A stretch of DNA of 5,927 nucleotides from Syntrophomonadaceae bacterium (GCA_007136055.1 SLHT01000192.1:1-5927); one strand, 5' to 3'; numbered from the stretch's first letter, positions 1 through 5,191 are shown. Notes: generated by a model not told the origin, from the sequence alone. Program-made: numbers and translations.

Positions 1-249
1 AAGAAACAGATTGAACTGATCGACAGGGTCAAAAGAATGGCAACCAGGTTTAGAAGAAGAAAAGCAGGTATATCCATCTCGCCTGGAAACATTAGCTCAC
101 TTACTGCAGTGCCTGCCGCGGTATTAATGACAAGCAGCATTACAACGCTGAAGGCCATGTAAACTGCCTGGGTAGTAATGACTTTAACACTTGTATTTGC
201 CGCCCAGCCAGTTAATGGTCTCTTTACCCTGCTCACTATCTTTATCCAT
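1..249 (-). pseudogene. ABC-2 type transporter permease fragment, frameshifted and cut by the window edge
   Basis: The minus strand has a good ribosome binding site (AAGGTGA, 256-262) six bases before an ATG at 249. That frame reads MDKDSEQGKETINWLGGKYKC and stops at 184-186. The next frame is open from about 248 to the window edge and encodes two hydrophobic segments, around VITTQAVYMAFSVVMLLVIN and IPAFLLLNLVAILLTLSISS, joined by an acidic loop. Splicing the frames near 201-206, as if one G of a GGG run were extra, gives KETINWLAANTSVKVIT. This resembles the stretch of ABC-2 permeases where a KGTIE-x-LL-x-(K/Q)PVSR motif precedes a membrane helix. In intact members that motif lies after one or two earlier helices, which are missing here. 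I therefore infer a remnant that has lost its N-terminus and picked up a frameshift. The C-terminal part lies outside the window. The family call is by resemblance only; an unrelated small membrane protein is possible. Confidence 0.45.
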
Positions 250-305
250 TACGGGTCACCTTCAATGATTAATGTTCATGCCGCTATCGCCTTGATTTAA
301 ATACA

Positions 306-324
306 ATTGACCGTACTGGTCAAT
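306..324. promoter_or_regulatory. Palindromic operator 1 (ATTGACC-N5-GGTCAAT), TetR-like
   Basis: This is a perfect 7-bp inverted repeat, ATTGACC and GGTCAAT, separated by GTACT. It lies just downstream of the -10 box of the minus-strand promoter, over the expected transcription start. Its size and symmetry suit a dimeric helix-turn-helix repressor; TetR-family sites of the TTGACC...GGTCAA type are known. The regulator is not encoded in this window, so its identity is inference. Confidence 0.6.
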
Positions 325-328
325 CCGT

Positions 329-357
329 AATATAAACCAAATGACCACAATGGTCAA
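329..357 (-). promoter_or_regulatory. Sigma-A-type promoter reading left towards the permease fragment
   Basis: On the minus strand there is a -35 box TTGACC (352-357, five of six to TTGACA), a 17-base spacer, and a -10 box TATATT (329-334, five of six to TATAAT). Transcription would begin near 322 and run left, giving about 70 bases of leader before the ATG at 249. The -35 box is embedded in one palindromic operator, and the other operator covers the start point. This arrangement is typical of a repressible promoter. Confidence 0.65.
341..357. promoter_or_regulatory. Palindromic operator 2 (ATGACC-N5-GGTCAA), TetR-like
   Basis: This second copy matches 11 of the 12 arm bases of the first (consensus TTGACC-N5-GGTCAA). 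Its perfect inverted repeat is TGACC (342-346) and GGTCA (352-356). Its centre (349) is 34 bp from that of operator 1 (315). It contains the -35 box of the minus-strand promoter, so binding here would block RNA polymerase directly. Two matching palindromes with the same 5-base spacer around one promoter make chance unlikely. Confidence 0.6.
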
Positions 358-455
358 GCATTCCCACTATGGGACTGTTTTTACTATGCGGTTTTATATT
401 TTCTACTGCTTCGTTATATTTAGAGAAATATGTAGGTCATAATTATTATCTATGG

Positions 456-478
456 TATGATGTAGTTGTGTAACTACA
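456..478 (+). promoter_or_regulatory. vapB promoter -10 box and palindromic operator
   Basis: A -10-like TATGAT (456-461) abuts a perfect inverted repeat, TGTAGTT (461-467), spacer GTGT, AACTACA (472-478). No good -35 box is seen at the expected place, so the promoter part is weaker than the operator. The palindrome lies between the -10 box and the vapB ribosome binding site (AAAGGA, 482-487). That is where ribbon-helix-helix antitoxins of this class usually repress their own operon. A related half-site, TGTAGGT, is at 431-437, 30 bp (about three helical turns) upstream. Confidence 0.5.
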
Positions 479-496
479 CATAAAGGAACGGTTGCC

Positions 497-715
497 ATGA
501 AAAGAACTCAAATACTAGTAAAAGAAGAACAGCATAATTATCTTGTTCAGCAGGCAGAAGTTAACAATACCAGTATATCTAATGTAATCCGAAAAATGAT
601 CGATGAGAAAATGGCTGAAACAATTAATAAACAATCCCAGGGCGGAATAAGAATGGCTGAATTAGCCGCAGATGGACCTGCAGATCATAAACACCACGAC
701 GAGGACTTATATTAA
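497..715 (+). CDS. vapB: VapB-type antitoxin, ribbon-helix-helix
   Basis: This 72-residue protein is the antitoxin half of a type II toxin-antitoxin pair. Residues about 2-40 look like a ribbon-helix-helix (CopG/MetJ-like) DNA-binding fold. A short strand (RTQILV) is followed by a first helix (about 10-22), a turn with NNTSIS, and a second helix (ISNVIRKMIDEKM). Such proteins dimerise through the strand and bind operator palindromes. The C-terminal third (about 45-72) is polar and ends in a His/Asp-rich tail, the part that in relatives covers the toxin's active site. The ATG at 497 has AAAGGA nine bases upstream. The stop codon shares one base with the toxin's ATG, so the two are translationally coupled. 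The protein probably represses its own promoter through the palindrome at 461-478. The fold is read from pattern; the partnership with a PIN toxin makes the role confident. Confidence 0.8.
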   Translation: MKRTQILVKEEQHNYLVQQAEVNNTSISNVIRKMIDEKMAETINKQSQGGIRMAELAADGPADHKHHDEDLY

Positions 716-1128
716 TGAGAAAAGTATTTGTAGATACGGGTGCCTGGTATGCTCTTAAGAATAAAAAAGATCCGGATCACACCACTGCTGTAGATTTTTT
801 TAGATCTTTACCAGAAACGGGTACAATCTGTTATACCTCCGACTATGTTATTGACGAAGCCATAACCCTAACCCGGGTAAGGTTAAATAATCATCAGGTT
901 GCAGCCACCCTGGCTCAAGAATTATTTTCAGAACAAGCAGCAAAGATAATTTATACTGCTCCTTTATATCTTCCCCGTGCCCTGGCTATCTTCAAGAAAT
1001 TTGTAGATCAAAGCTTTTCTTTCACTGATTGCACCAGCTTTGCTATCATGGAAAATTTGAAAATTGAAGAAGCACTTGCTTTTGACCGCCACTTTAGCTT
1101 TGAGGCATTTGGTTTCAGACAGCTTTAA
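715..1128 (+). CDS. vapC: VapC toxin, PIN-domain ribonuclease
   Basis: This 137-residue PIN-domain protein is the toxin of the pair. VapC toxins are Mg/Mn-dependent endoribonucleases that cut specific RNAs, often tRNAs or the 23S rRNA sarcin-ricin loop, and arrest growth. The acidic residues expected in the active site are all visible: D7 in VFVDTGAWYAL, E48 in DYVIDEAIT, D105 in SFTDCTSFA and D124 in LAFDRHF. It starts and ends like a complete single-domain member, and the length is normal for the family. The toxin therefore looks intact and probably active. Its ATG overlaps the antitoxin stop by one base and has GAGGA (701-705) nine bases upstream inside the antitoxin gene. The RNA target cannot be read from the sequence. 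No clear terminator follows. Confidence 0.9.
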   Translation: MRKVFVDTGAWYALKNKKDPDHTTAVDFFRSLPETGTICYTSDYVIDEAITLTRVRLNNHQVAATLAQELFSEQAAKIIYTAPLYLPRALAIFKKFVDQSFSFTDCTSFAIMENLKIEEALAFDRHFSFEAFGFRQL

Positions 1129-1149
1129 TTAGAACATATAAAAAAAATA

Positions 1150-1385
1150 GGTAACAGGGTCCAAACATTTTTCTATAGTTAATCAGCAGCTTTTCAACAC
1201 GTTTGGCATCTAAGCGGGCTCCTTTTTCATAAGGCTGATTAACGAACGAAATAATAATAAAAAACTCCTGTTGCAGCACCTACTCTATGAGGATAATGCC
1301 CCATCATTCTACATGCACAGTCCCAGAAAATTTGGATCTTAGCGGTTCATCAGCTATACTGGAAAAGCCAATTATACTTCTTTAG
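1150..1385 (-). pseudogene. Possible coding debris, unrecognised protein in several frames
   Basis: Read on the minus strand, three overlapping open stretches look protein-like and follow each other in order. They are ADEPLRSKFSGTVHVE (about 1310-1360), then a piece with CRMMGHYPHRVGAATGVFYY (about 1245-1310), then NQPYEKGARLDAKRVEKLL (about 1180-1240), continuing with INYRKMFG. Each needs a frame change to join the next. I do not recognise the protein. The pattern fits an old gene broken by small insertions or deletions, but short open stretches also arise by chance and the plus strand is open in places too. There is no start signal or ribosome binding site. Confidence 0.22.
1178..1243. repeat. 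10-bp inverted repeat with a 46-base loop
   Basis: GTTAATCAGC (1178-1187) and GCTGATTAAC (1234-1243) are perfect reverse complements. The loop of 46 bases is long for a terminator, and no T-run follows directly. The repeat could be the ends of a tiny element, a protein-binding site or chance. Confidence 0.4.
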
Positions 1386-1449
1386 GGTCAGGCCTTGAAA
1401 TATTATGAATGAACAGCTACAAACCGAACTGGAAGAACTACTGCTAAAC

Positions 1450-1479
1450 ATGGCAGAATAATTTGATTTTATATATAAT
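1450..1479 (+). promoter_or_regulatory. Candidate promoter for the CPBP protease gene
   Basis: A perfect -10 box TATAAT (1474-1479) lies 18 bases after an ATGGCA -35-like box (1450-1455, four of six to TTGACA). Transcription would begin near 1486, just before the AAAGGA (1488-1493) that serves the ATG at 1506. This supports 1506, not 1579, as the ancestral start. Confidence 0.45.
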
Positions 1480-1505
1480 CAGAGTGTAAAGGAATTATAG
1501 CAGAT

Positions 1506-1578
1506 ATGGACAGAAAAAAAACTAACCTTTGTAAGCCTGACAATTCTAATCAGCTGGACTGCCGCAGGTCTGTTTTAT
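1506..1578 (+). other. Out-of-frame natural start of the CPBP protein (A8 frameshift)
   Basis: The ATG at 1506 follows AAAGGA (1488-1493) at 12 bases and reads MDRKK. It then enters a run of eight A (1514-1521) and leaves in the wrong frame. Removing one A gives MDRKKLTFVSLTILISW, continuing straight into the main CPBP frame, which is open back to 1501 but has no usual start codon before 1579. The restored N-terminus is a typical first membrane helix for the family, and the full protein would be 292 residues. The shift may be a sequencing error, a real mutation, or a slippery run corrected during transcription or translation. Confidence 0.65.
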
Positions 1579-2385
1579 ATGTCCGGATTGGAATGGGGCA
1601 CTCTTTATGCCACGACTTTTGCTATTATTTATATGTTTTTCCCCCTGCTCTGCACAATCATCGTCCAAAAGTATATCTACAGGCAGCCGGTCATGAAGAC
1701 TTACGGGGTCAATACAAATATAAACAAATGGCTCCTGGTGTCATGGGGACTGCCAGTATTGCTTACCTTCGCCACTATTGGTGTCAGCCTTCTTTTGCCC
1801 GGGGTAAGTTACTCTTCAGAAATGACCGGTTTAACCGATTATCTTGGTGATTATATCCCGGGTGACATCATGGACGAAATGCCATTTTCACCCGTTGTCA
1901 TGTTCTGGCTGATGCTGGCACAGGGCATTATTGCAGGACCCACCATCAATGCTATCGCCGCATTCGGTGAAGAGCTTGGCTGGAGGGGCTTCTTGTTAAA
2001 GGAAACAGCACCTGCCGGGTTCTGGAAGTCTGCCATATTTATCGGCTTTATCTGGGGCATCTGGCATGCTCCCCTGATTTTAATGGGCCATAACTACCCG
2101 GGCTACGAAGTTGCCGGGGTATTCATGATGACATTATGGTGCATCCTCCTTTCTCCCATGTTCAGCTATATAACCTTAAAAGCAAACAATGTTATTGCTG
2201 CAGCGATCATGCACGGTTCCTTAAATGCTGTGGCCGGGCTAGCTATAATGCCCCTTGCCGGATCAAAACCGCTGCTTACCGGCATTATGGGATTGGCCGG
2301 TTTCCTGGTTTTGGCTGTCATTAACCTGGTTATCTTCTTTTTCGGCAGGCCGGAAGAATTGATAAAAAAAGAATTCTTTAAATAA
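1579..2385 (+). CDS. CPBP family intramembrane metalloprotease (Abi/CAAX-protease-like)
   Basis: This multi-pass membrane protein has the three motifs of the CPBP (CAAX protease and bacteriocin-processing) family. They are EELGWRGF (E131, E132, R136 counting from the 1579 ATG), FIWGIWHAP (H163) and HGSLNA (H212, N216). The glutamates and histidines form the active site within the membrane. In eukaryotes the family cleaves prenylated proteins; bacterial members are linked to bacteriocin immunity, export or signalling, and the substrate here is unknown. Hydrophobic segments are visible at about 12-30, 51-73, 107-129, 151-170, 178-200, 206-226 and 233-256, and the C-terminus is basic. The in-frame ATG at 1579 has only a weak AGGT upstream and would omit the first helix, so the true start is probably 1506 via a frameshift at an A8 run. 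If the frameshift is real, the gene may be weakened or broken. It is transcribed alone and ends before a hairpin at 2452-2479. Confidence 0.88.
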   Translation: MSGLEWGTLYATTFAIIYMFFPLLCTIIVQKYIYRQPVMKTYGVNTNINKWLLVSWGLPVLLTFATIGVSLLLPGVSYSSEMTGLTDYLGDYIPGDIMDEMPFSPVVMFWLMLAQGIIAGPTINAIAAFGEELGWRGFLLKETAPAGFWKSAIFIGFIWGIWHAPLILMGHNYPGYEVAGVFMMTLWCILLSPMFSYITLKANNVIAAAIMHGSLNAVAGLAIMPLAGSKPLLTGIMGLAGFLVLAVINLVIFFFGRPEELIKKEFFK

Positions 2386-2451
2386 GTTTCTACTCTTTTA
2401 AAACTTCAACTATCGCTAAAAGATATTACGAAAATTTGCCTGTTAAATAAC

Positions 2452-2479
2452 ATGCCGGGACATAAAAATGGCCCGGCAT
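2452..2479. terminator. Hairpin terminator shared by convergent genes
   Basis: ATGCCGGG (2452-2459) and CCCGGCAT (2472-2479) form a perfect 8-bp, GC-rich stem. After one A-G mismatch, CAT and ATG can extend it by three pairs around an AAAA loop. It lies between the CPBP gene (ends 2385) and the convergent small gene (ends 2520), so it can end transcription from both sides. The flanks are AT-rich (AATTTAAT on one side, TTATTTAA read on the other) but lack a long uninterrupted T-run. Confidence 0.7.
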
Positions 2480-2519
2480 AATTTAATAATTCTCTTGATG
2501 CAGGTAACAACTTTGCTAC

Positions 2520-2681
2520 CTAATTGATGTTGCAATACATGATTTCAAAATAACACTTTTTGCAATGATAAATACAAGGATTTCTCGTGCCCACATGTAA
2601 ACAGGGGTAACTGTGTGCATTGATTTTTAGCATCATGGAACCCTGTGCGGTGACTTTCTTTTTTTTACCCTTAATTCCCAT
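2520..2681 (-). CDS. Small cysteine-rich protein, 53 aa, unknown function
   Basis: The ATG at 2681 on the minus strand has a strong AAAGGAG nine bases upstream, and the frame runs 53 codons to TAG. The N-terminus is lysine-rich (GIKGKKKKV). The C-terminal half carries five cysteines and several histidines: C27, C36, C40, C43, C50, with H29 and H39 nearby. The spacing C-x3-C-x2-C in PCIYHCKKC, preceded by PCLH, suggests a small metal-binding (zinc-finger-like) fold or redox cluster. The basic start could contact nucleic acid or membrane. I do not recognise the family. It is convergent with the CPBP gene and shares the hairpin at 2452-2479. No strong promoter stands out upstream. Evidence for being real is the ribosome binding site, the terminator and the cysteine pattern; it is short enough to be missed by many gene callers. 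Confidence 0.6.
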   Translation of the reverse strand: MGIKGKKKKVTAQGSMMLKINAHSYPCLHVGTRNPCIYHCKKCYFEIMYCNIN

Positions 2682-2731
2682 TATGCCTTACTCCTTTGTG
2701 ATAGAATGGCTATACCCTTTATAATTTTGCA

Positions 2732-2760
2732 TTGTATAGAACTTTAATAATCATTATTAT
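2732..2760 (+). promoter_or_regulatory. Weak candidate promoter for the ureohydrolase gene
   Basis: TTGTAT (2732-2737), a 17-base spacer and TATTAT (2755-2760, five of six to TATAAT) are in the right order for a sigma-A promoter, but the -35 box matches only three of six. The leader would be about 120 bases and contains a small hairpin, TAGCC-N6-GGCTA (2850-2865), ahead of the ribosome binding site at 2875-2880. The surrounding DNA is very AT-rich, so other promoters could be hidden there. Confidence 0.28.
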
Positions 2761-2889
2761 TATTACAGAGATTTACTTCATTGTAAAGCTTTTTTGTTTC
2801 GACATCTTATAAAGGTTTATGAGTGCTTGGCGAGAATATAGCAAATAATTAGCCGTTGCAGGCTATCCTTAATAAGGGAGTAGATACAT

Positions 2890-3783
2890 TTGAAAATCAG
2901 GAATTCGCAACCGGTAATCTGGAACGGACTCCATGATCGCAACCTCAAACCGGAAGATGCTGATGTGGTAATAATGGGACTTCCTTTTGATAAAGCTACA
3001 TCATTTCGCCAGGGGGCAGCTGAAGCACCTGATAGAATCAGGCTTCTCTCTGGGCACATTTCACCAACCACTGAAGACGGAAGATCTCTGTCAGATATTA
3101 AAGTCCTGGACATTGGCGATTTAACACCTGAAAAGTTGAGACAGGAGGAATACTTTATAAGTGTAGAGGAAAAAGCAACCGAACTGTTTAAAAAAAGCTT
3201 TCCGATTTTTATCGGTGGTGATCATTCTGTCAGTATTCCGCTGATTCAAGCTGCATTTAGTGTCTATGGCGAAAAACTGGGAGTCATCCACCTCGACGCC
3301 CATCTTGATTTATGCGAAGAACTTGATGGCAACCGGCTATCACACGGCTGCACTCACCGCAGGGTGGTGGAAGAAAATGGCCTCAACCTGGAGAACATCT
3401 GCTTTGCCGGAATTCGCTCTTTTGAGCAGCAGGAGCTGAAGTTTCTAAATGGTCTCCAGGCCAATATATTAAAAGCTGCCGAAATCTCCAGGCTGGGTAT
3501 GGAGAAAGCTGCAGCTATGATCAAAAAAAACCTACAACACTGCGAGGTGTATTATTTAACTCTCGATATCGACTTCCTGGATCCGGCGACAGCCCCGGGC
3601 ACAGGAACCCCAAAGCCGGGCGGCTTTACCAGCAGAGAACTTTTCACTCTGCTTAAAGAGCTTTCCAGCCTCAAGTTTATCGGTATGGATGTAGTAGAAG
3701 TTTCGCCACCCCTGGATCAAAACGATATAACATCGTTTGTAGCCCAGAGAACAATTACCGAAGCATGGGGCTACTTCCTCTAA
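2890..3783 (+). CDS. speB: Agmatinase-family ureohydrolase
   Basis: This complete 297-residue manganese hydrolase belongs to the arginase/agmatinase superfamily. Such enzymes split a guanidino compound into urea and an amine; with agmatine as substrate they make putrescine. All metal-binding motifs are present: GGDHS (H112), DAHLD (D136, H138, D140) and LDIDFLDPATAPGTGTP (D226, D228). The conserved late glutamate is in DVVEVSPP (E270). SHGCTHRR follows DAHLD where agmatinases have an SHG/SHS-type substrate loop. Length and order match bacterial SpeB proteins, and the enzyme is cytosolic. The start is a TTG at 2890 with AGGGAG nine bases upstream; no ATG fits better. It stands alone with no polyamine or arginine neighbour, so the substrate (agmatine, arginine, formiminoglutamate, guanidinobutyrate) is not proven. 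The family is sure; the gene symbol is the likeliest choice. Confidence 0.9.
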   Translation: MKIRNSQPVIWNGLHDRNLKPEDADVVIMGLPFDKATSFRQGAAEAPDRIRLLSGHISPTTEDGRSLSDIKVLDIGDLTPEKLRQEEYFISVEEKATELFKKSFPIFIGGDHSVSIPLIQAAFSVYGEKLGVIHLDAHLDLCEELDGNRLSHGCTHRRVVEENGLNLENICFAGIRSFEQQELKFLNGLQANILKAAEISRLGMEKAAAMIKKNLQHCEVYYLTLDIDFLDPATAPGTGTPKPGGFTSRELFTLLKELSSLKFIGMDVVEVSPPLDQNDITSFVAQRTITEAWGYFL

Positions 3784-3934
3784 CGTCCTGGCAATAATGC
3801 TGTCAACCAAAACCGTCTTCCTGTATTTGTAACACCCTTATATTTCTGTTTTATTCAGCTGCCGTTCAGTAAACTTTTATCTTGCCAAATAGAAACGGCC
3901 ACCGGATGTAACCACCTCTGCCGCAGACATAATA
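3784..3934. other. Spacer between convergent genes, no clear terminator
   Basis: The stretch carries no ORF with a start signal. The best inverted repeat is GCCGTT (3861-3866) with AACGGC (3894-3899), a six-base stem with a 27-base loop and no T-run, so it is not a convincing terminator. Confidence 0.5.
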
Positions 3935-4123
3935 TTAAAGCGCTACAATTACGACACCGAGCTCTTTTTCCAGAACCTGGACATGCTCCAGCTGTTCCTG
4001 GGTTAACTGTGCGGGCTTGGCATCATGACAGCTGAAAGCCAAAAGGGTCTTCCCCAGTTCTTTCTCAAGGCCTTGTAAAGCTTTTAGTTTCTTTTCTTCA
4101 ACCGAAGCATAAGAACAGATCAT
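3935..4123 (-). CDS. Small protein of unknown function with an internal duplication, 62 aa
   Basis: The ATG at 4123 on the minus strand is chosen over the in-frame GTG at 4132 because AGAGGTG lies six bases before it and the GTG is part of that site. The 62-residue product has two similar halves. The first is about residues 11-30 (KKLKALQGLEKELGKTLLAF) and the second about 43-62 (EQLEHVQVLEKELGVVIVAL), each an amphipathic helix ending in LEKELG followed by a hydrophobic strand. Between them is SCHDAKPAQLTQ, with one Cys-His pair; another cysteine is at position 3. The look is of a compact alpha-beta-alpha-beta cytosolic protein, perhaps a dimer or a binding partner. I do not recognise the family. 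A near-consensus promoter at 4162-4190 supports it as a real, separately expressed gene. It ends convergently with the ureohydrolase gene, leaving 151 bases without a clear terminator. Confidence 0.75.
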   Translation of the reverse strand: MICSYASVEEKKLKALQGLEKELGKTLLAFSCHDAKPAQLTQEQLEHVQVLEKELGVVIVAL

Positions 4124-4161
4124 AAATAACACCTCTTTAAAATATTTTAACTTTCAGTAAT

Positions 4162-4190
4162 ATTATACAAAAAGCATTTCAAGCTGTAAA
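4162..4190 (-). promoter_or_regulatory. Near-consensus sigma-A promoter of the 62-aa gene
   Basis: On the minus strand there is TTTACA (4185-4190, five of six to TTGACA), exactly 17 bases, then a perfect TATAAT (4162-4167). Transcription should begin near 4155, giving a leader of about 30 bases before the ATG at 4123. One arm of an 11-bp inverted repeat occupies the spacer between the two boxes. Confidence 0.75.
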
Positions 4191-4259
4191 GCACTCGAGT
4201 TGCCGTAGAAACAAAATGGGATCGGTTTTTCTGTGTTTTTTAGTCAAACTTGAAATGCT
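4173..4259. repeat. 11-bp inverted repeat around the 62-aa gene promoter
   Basis: AGCATTTCAAG (4173-4183) and CTTGAAATGCT (4249-4259) are perfect reverse complements 65 bases apart. The first arm sits inside the promoter spacer, between the -35 and -10 boxes; the second lies upstream. This could be a pair of operator half-sites bridged by a looped DNA-bound protein, or the remains of a small element. Confidence 0.45.
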
Positions 4260-4360
4260 CTTAATCTCTATGATCACTTACAGAGAATACAGAATAACTA
4301 TCCCCTCTTATTTCTTTCCCTGCAAAAACTTACAGTAACTTTACACCCTGGGTCTGAGTG

Positions 4361-5104
4361 CTATTTTTGTTCGGTTTCTTTATGTTTTGGCAACGCTTTT
4401 TCCATTGCTTCGTTAAAGACCCGACCCGATGTGTGCATAATCGTATCCACGCCGTTATCGGTTTGCTCAAACTGCATCGATGCCAGGCAGGGATAATGCA
4501 GGCACATCAGACCGGCCCTGGGAACTGATTGGTCCGCTTTCAAGCCGATGATACGGCGGGCAGTATATTCAGATGACCCGCAGGGAGCGCCACGTAACAC
4601 TTTGGCTGCGCTGATCAGACCTTTTTGATCAATAGTCAGGTCGAGTTTGGGTTTGCCGAAATGGCGGGCAAATTCCCTGATAATGTCACTGGTATAAGGT
4701 TCCTTGTTTTTCTCATAGAATCCCACTGTTTCTTCGTCAAGCGAGCAAAGAGGTTCGGGAAAAACTATAGCAACCCCTTTTTTAGCTAACTCCCTCCGCA
4801 ATTGATTCCGGAGACCGAGCGGAATCCAGGCTGTACTGTCAATAGAAGCCACCACACCCTTTGCGCCGCACTTTTCAACAACGGCAGGCAACAGCTGGGC
4901 TGCCTGGGGCGATTCACAGAGGTGTAAAATCAGGTCTGCCGGCTGCAAGTCACCGGACAAATAGATTTCGGGTTCATCAATAATACTTTCGGTAATGGCA
5001 GGGACTGACCATACATCTACCTTCCAGTCTTCCGGCTTTTTTACCTTTATATTTTCAGCGATACGTTCCCCGTAGTTACCCTGGATCATGATTAATAGCC
5101 GCAT
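4361..5104 (-). CDS. DUF166 domain protein
   Basis: This 247-residue soluble protein resembles the DUF166 family, known mainly from methanogens and some clostridia, whose function is unknown. Some members were once labelled thymidylate synthase, without support I can see here. The N-terminal half looks like alternating strands and helices: RLLIMIQGNYGERIAENI, then ADLILHLCES, GAKGVVASIDS and GVAIVFPEP. The C-terminal part holds the most distinctive pieces: GAPCGSSEYTARRIIGL (C175) and AGLMCLHYPCLASM (C201, C206). With C120 in PEPLCSL these cysteines could bind metal or an iron-sulfur cluster, which is inference. The ATG at 5104 has AAAGGA nine bases upstream. A promoter is visible at 5162-5191, so it is probably transcribed alone. 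No good terminator follows before the promoter of the next minus-strand gene. There is no signal peptide or membrane helix, and the length looks complete. Confidence 0.78.
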   Translation of the reverse strand: MRLLIMIQGNYGERIAENIKVKKPEDWKVDVWSVPAITESIIDEPEIYLSGDLQPADLILHLCESPQAAQLLPAVVEKCGAKGVVASIDSTAWIPLGLRNQLRRELAKKGVAIVFPEPLCSLDEETVGFYEKNKEPYTSDIIREFARHFGKPKLDLTIDQKGLISAAKVLRGAPCGSSEYTARRIIGLKADQSVPRAGLMCLHYPCLASMQFEQTDNGVDTIMHTSGRVFNEAMEKALPKHKETEQK

Positions 5105-5161
5105 AGTATTGTTCCTTTCATTAATAGATAAAATGGCATTAATTGCTGTATCCAGTAATAT

Positions 5162-5191
5162 ATTATACTAAACCGCTAAGAATTCTACCAA
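5162..5191 (-). promoter_or_regulatory. Candidate promoter of the DUF166 gene
   Basis: On the minus strand there is TTGGTA (5186-5191, four of six to TTGACA), an 18-base spacer, and a perfect TATAAT (5162-5167). Transcription would begin near 5155 and the leader would be about 50 bases. The -10 box is strong; the -35 box is only fair. Confidence 0.5.

Larger units (their letters stand above)
1129..1505. other. Gene-poor spacer between vapC and the CPBP gene
   Basis: No intact gene of useful length is seen on either strand over these 377 bases. The spacer holds a 10-bp inverted repeat (1178-1243), short runs of protein-like sequence in changing frames on the minus strand (about 1150-1385), an AAT/ATA trinucleotide run (1250-1260), and a candidate promoter for the CPBP gene (1450-1479). 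An 18-codon plus-strand ORF (1405-1461) has no ribosome binding site. Confidence 0.6.

Noticed and set aside
361..381. TCCCA-CTA-TGGGA hairpin followed by a T-run as a terminator
   Set aside because: The stem is only five pairs, and no plus-strand gene ends before it.
1405..1461. 18-codon plus-strand ORF (MNEQLQTELEELLLNMAE) ahead of the CPBP gene
   Set aside because: It has no ribosome binding site and no known leader-peptide pattern, and the candidate -35 box lies inside it.
1851..2060. Minus-strand ORF of 69 codons within the CPBP gene
   Set aside because: It lies entirely opposite conserved CPBP motifs and has no start signal; it is a shadow.
2136..2324. Plus-strand 62-codon ORF within the CPBP gene
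   Set aside because: It is another frame of the conserved CPBP C-terminus, without a ribosome binding site.
2520..2681. C-x3-C-x2-C in the 53-aa protein as a radical SAM motif
   Set aside because: The protein is far too short for a radical SAM barrel and the cysteines sit near the C-terminus.
2817..3303. Two minus-strand ORFs (2817-3113 and 3121-3303) opposite the ureohydrolase
   Set aside because: They are antisense to conserved enzyme sequence, with no domain or start signal.
3556..3810. Minus-strand 84-codon ORF opposite the ureohydrolase end
   Set aside because: It is antisense to the DIDFLDP metal-binding region; a shadow.
4361..5104. Naming the DUF166 protein a thymidylate synthase
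   Set aside because: No ThyA or ThyX signature is visible, and the old family label is not supported by this sequence.
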